Of a stretch of DNA of 64,000 bases, positions 63,436 through 64,000 are shown one piece after another (within the stretch, counting starts at the first letter, position 1; every line of letters begins with the position of its first letter). The stretch is from assembly GCF_003073045.1 (NCBI RefSeq), contig NC_037603.1, forward strand, positions 18,048,192 through 18,112,191. The letters run 5' to 3'. Below the pieces are notes generated by a model that saw nothing but the letters and a program-made list of their open reading frames with translations, made no database searches and was not told the DNA's origin. The position numbers were made by a program, and so were the translations under genes. The DNA is from Pomacea canaliculata. Taxonomy: Eukaryota > Mollusca > Gastropoda > Architaenioglossa > Ampullariidae.

Positions 63436-63961
63436 CAGGGTTCCCAGGGATAGGGATGGTGCCAAGTGAGGACCTTATAAGGACCTTTCATGCATTTCTA
63501 AGGACCTAAGTGACAGGCAGCACATCGTGCACAATGTTTATCTTTAGAGTCTTTTATCAACCATTTCTTTTTAACCATTATATTTTTCTTCCAATTCTCC
63601 TGAAAAGAACACTTCCCTGGCATTTCTTGAATCGTCAAGAAAACATGAAATGTGGTCATCTGTCAAGACTAAAATCTTGCGAAACAAAAGTTGTCGTTGT
63701 GAACAAGACTTGGCAGTTGTGTGATTAGAACAGCGGTGAGGTGAAGAATCCTCTGTATTTTGCCCCAAAGTCAACTCCGAAAATAAATTTGTGGATTTAT
63801 AAGAGGCATGAAAAAGAAATCTGTGGTAATATTTTATCAATATAAACTTGAAAGGGTCACAGAGAAAATGTAAGGGCGTGTGTGAGGAATTGTAAAGGGC
63901 GCATGGCAAATATAAATTATATAAAGGACTTGTAAGGATAGGTAATACCCTGCGATCCCTG
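63436..63961. mobile_element. 526-bp insertion with CAGGG termini in mTERF copy 2 intron
   Basis: Copy 1 reads straight through (TTTGTCAAGCCTTG joined to CACACGCACATA), while copy 2 carries 526 extra bases. The ends are CAGGGTTCCCAGGG and, inward from the right, CAGGGATCGCAGGG: 14-bp inverted repeats with two mismatches. Flanking AAAT may be a short target duplication; an 8-bp one is not evident. No transposase is encoded. The CAGGG termini suggest a hAT-like non-autonomous element, but the target duplication does not fit well. Confidence 0.8.
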
Positions 63962-64000
63962 AAATATGTGCGTGTGTGGAGGTTAGGCATAGATTTATGC

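Larger units (their letters stand above)
61485..64000 (-). repeat. Inverted segmental duplication, right arm (partner 49012-52520)
   Basis: The reverse complement of the left arm. Homology continues to the window edge: 63962-64000 matches copy 1 near 49012-49052 after a 526-bp insertion. Further homology, including mTERF exons 1 and 2, may lie beyond the edge. Confidence 0.92.

Overview
The window looks like animal nuclear DNA, most probably from a mollusc (gastropod-like). The basis is AT-rich non-coding sequence by eye, short exons separated by introns of a few hundred bases, many microsatellites, hAT and LINE debris, and proteins of clearly metazoan type. The species call is inference; nothing in the window fixes the taxon.

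Layout. (1) 1-13993, minus: a family GH31 alpha-glucosidase of the maltase-glucoamylase/GAA type. It has a type II membrane anchor, a trefoil domain and about 24 exons; the last exon runs off the left edge. A tRNA-Thr(AGT) gene lies inside one intron on the opposite strand. (2) 16.6-17.3 kb: a decayed tandem repeat. (3) 18144-23361, minus: guanine deaminase, 11 exons seen, with the first and last coding exons not located. (4) 23.7-26.3 kb: two broken LINEs pointing away from each other. (5) 28054-31278 and 31649-33343: two related hAT DNA transposons, each with exact 8-bp target duplications and remains of a transposase C-terminus. (6) 33780-45401, plus: XRRA1-like leucine-rich-repeat gene, complete, about 820 aa, with LINE remnants in its largest intron, a 12-bp candidate microexon and an in-frame Asp-Ala hexanucleotide repeat. 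(7) 47935-50680, plus: a mitochondrial transcription termination factor (mTERF) gene of three exons. (8) 53737-54197, minus: an SRP (7SL) RNA locus whose S domain is tandemly duplicated. (9) 56269-57578, minus: a small three-exon gene for a Pro/Tyr- and His-rich protein that I do not recognise. (10) 61485 to the right edge, minus: a second, inverted copy of the mTERF 3' region with an intact large exon. Comparison of the two copies exposes two mobile-element insertions at base resolution.

The genes are not a functional cluster: carbohydrate digestion, purine salvage, an LRR protein, mitochondrial transcription and protein targeting sit side by side. Two patterns run across the window. Three otherwise well-preserved host genes each need single missing bases to keep frame, which points to consensus indel errors rather than gene death. 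The right third (49-64 kb) is an inverted segmental duplication of several kb around an 8-9 kb spacer. I saw no CRISPR array, rRNA or prokaryote-style operon.
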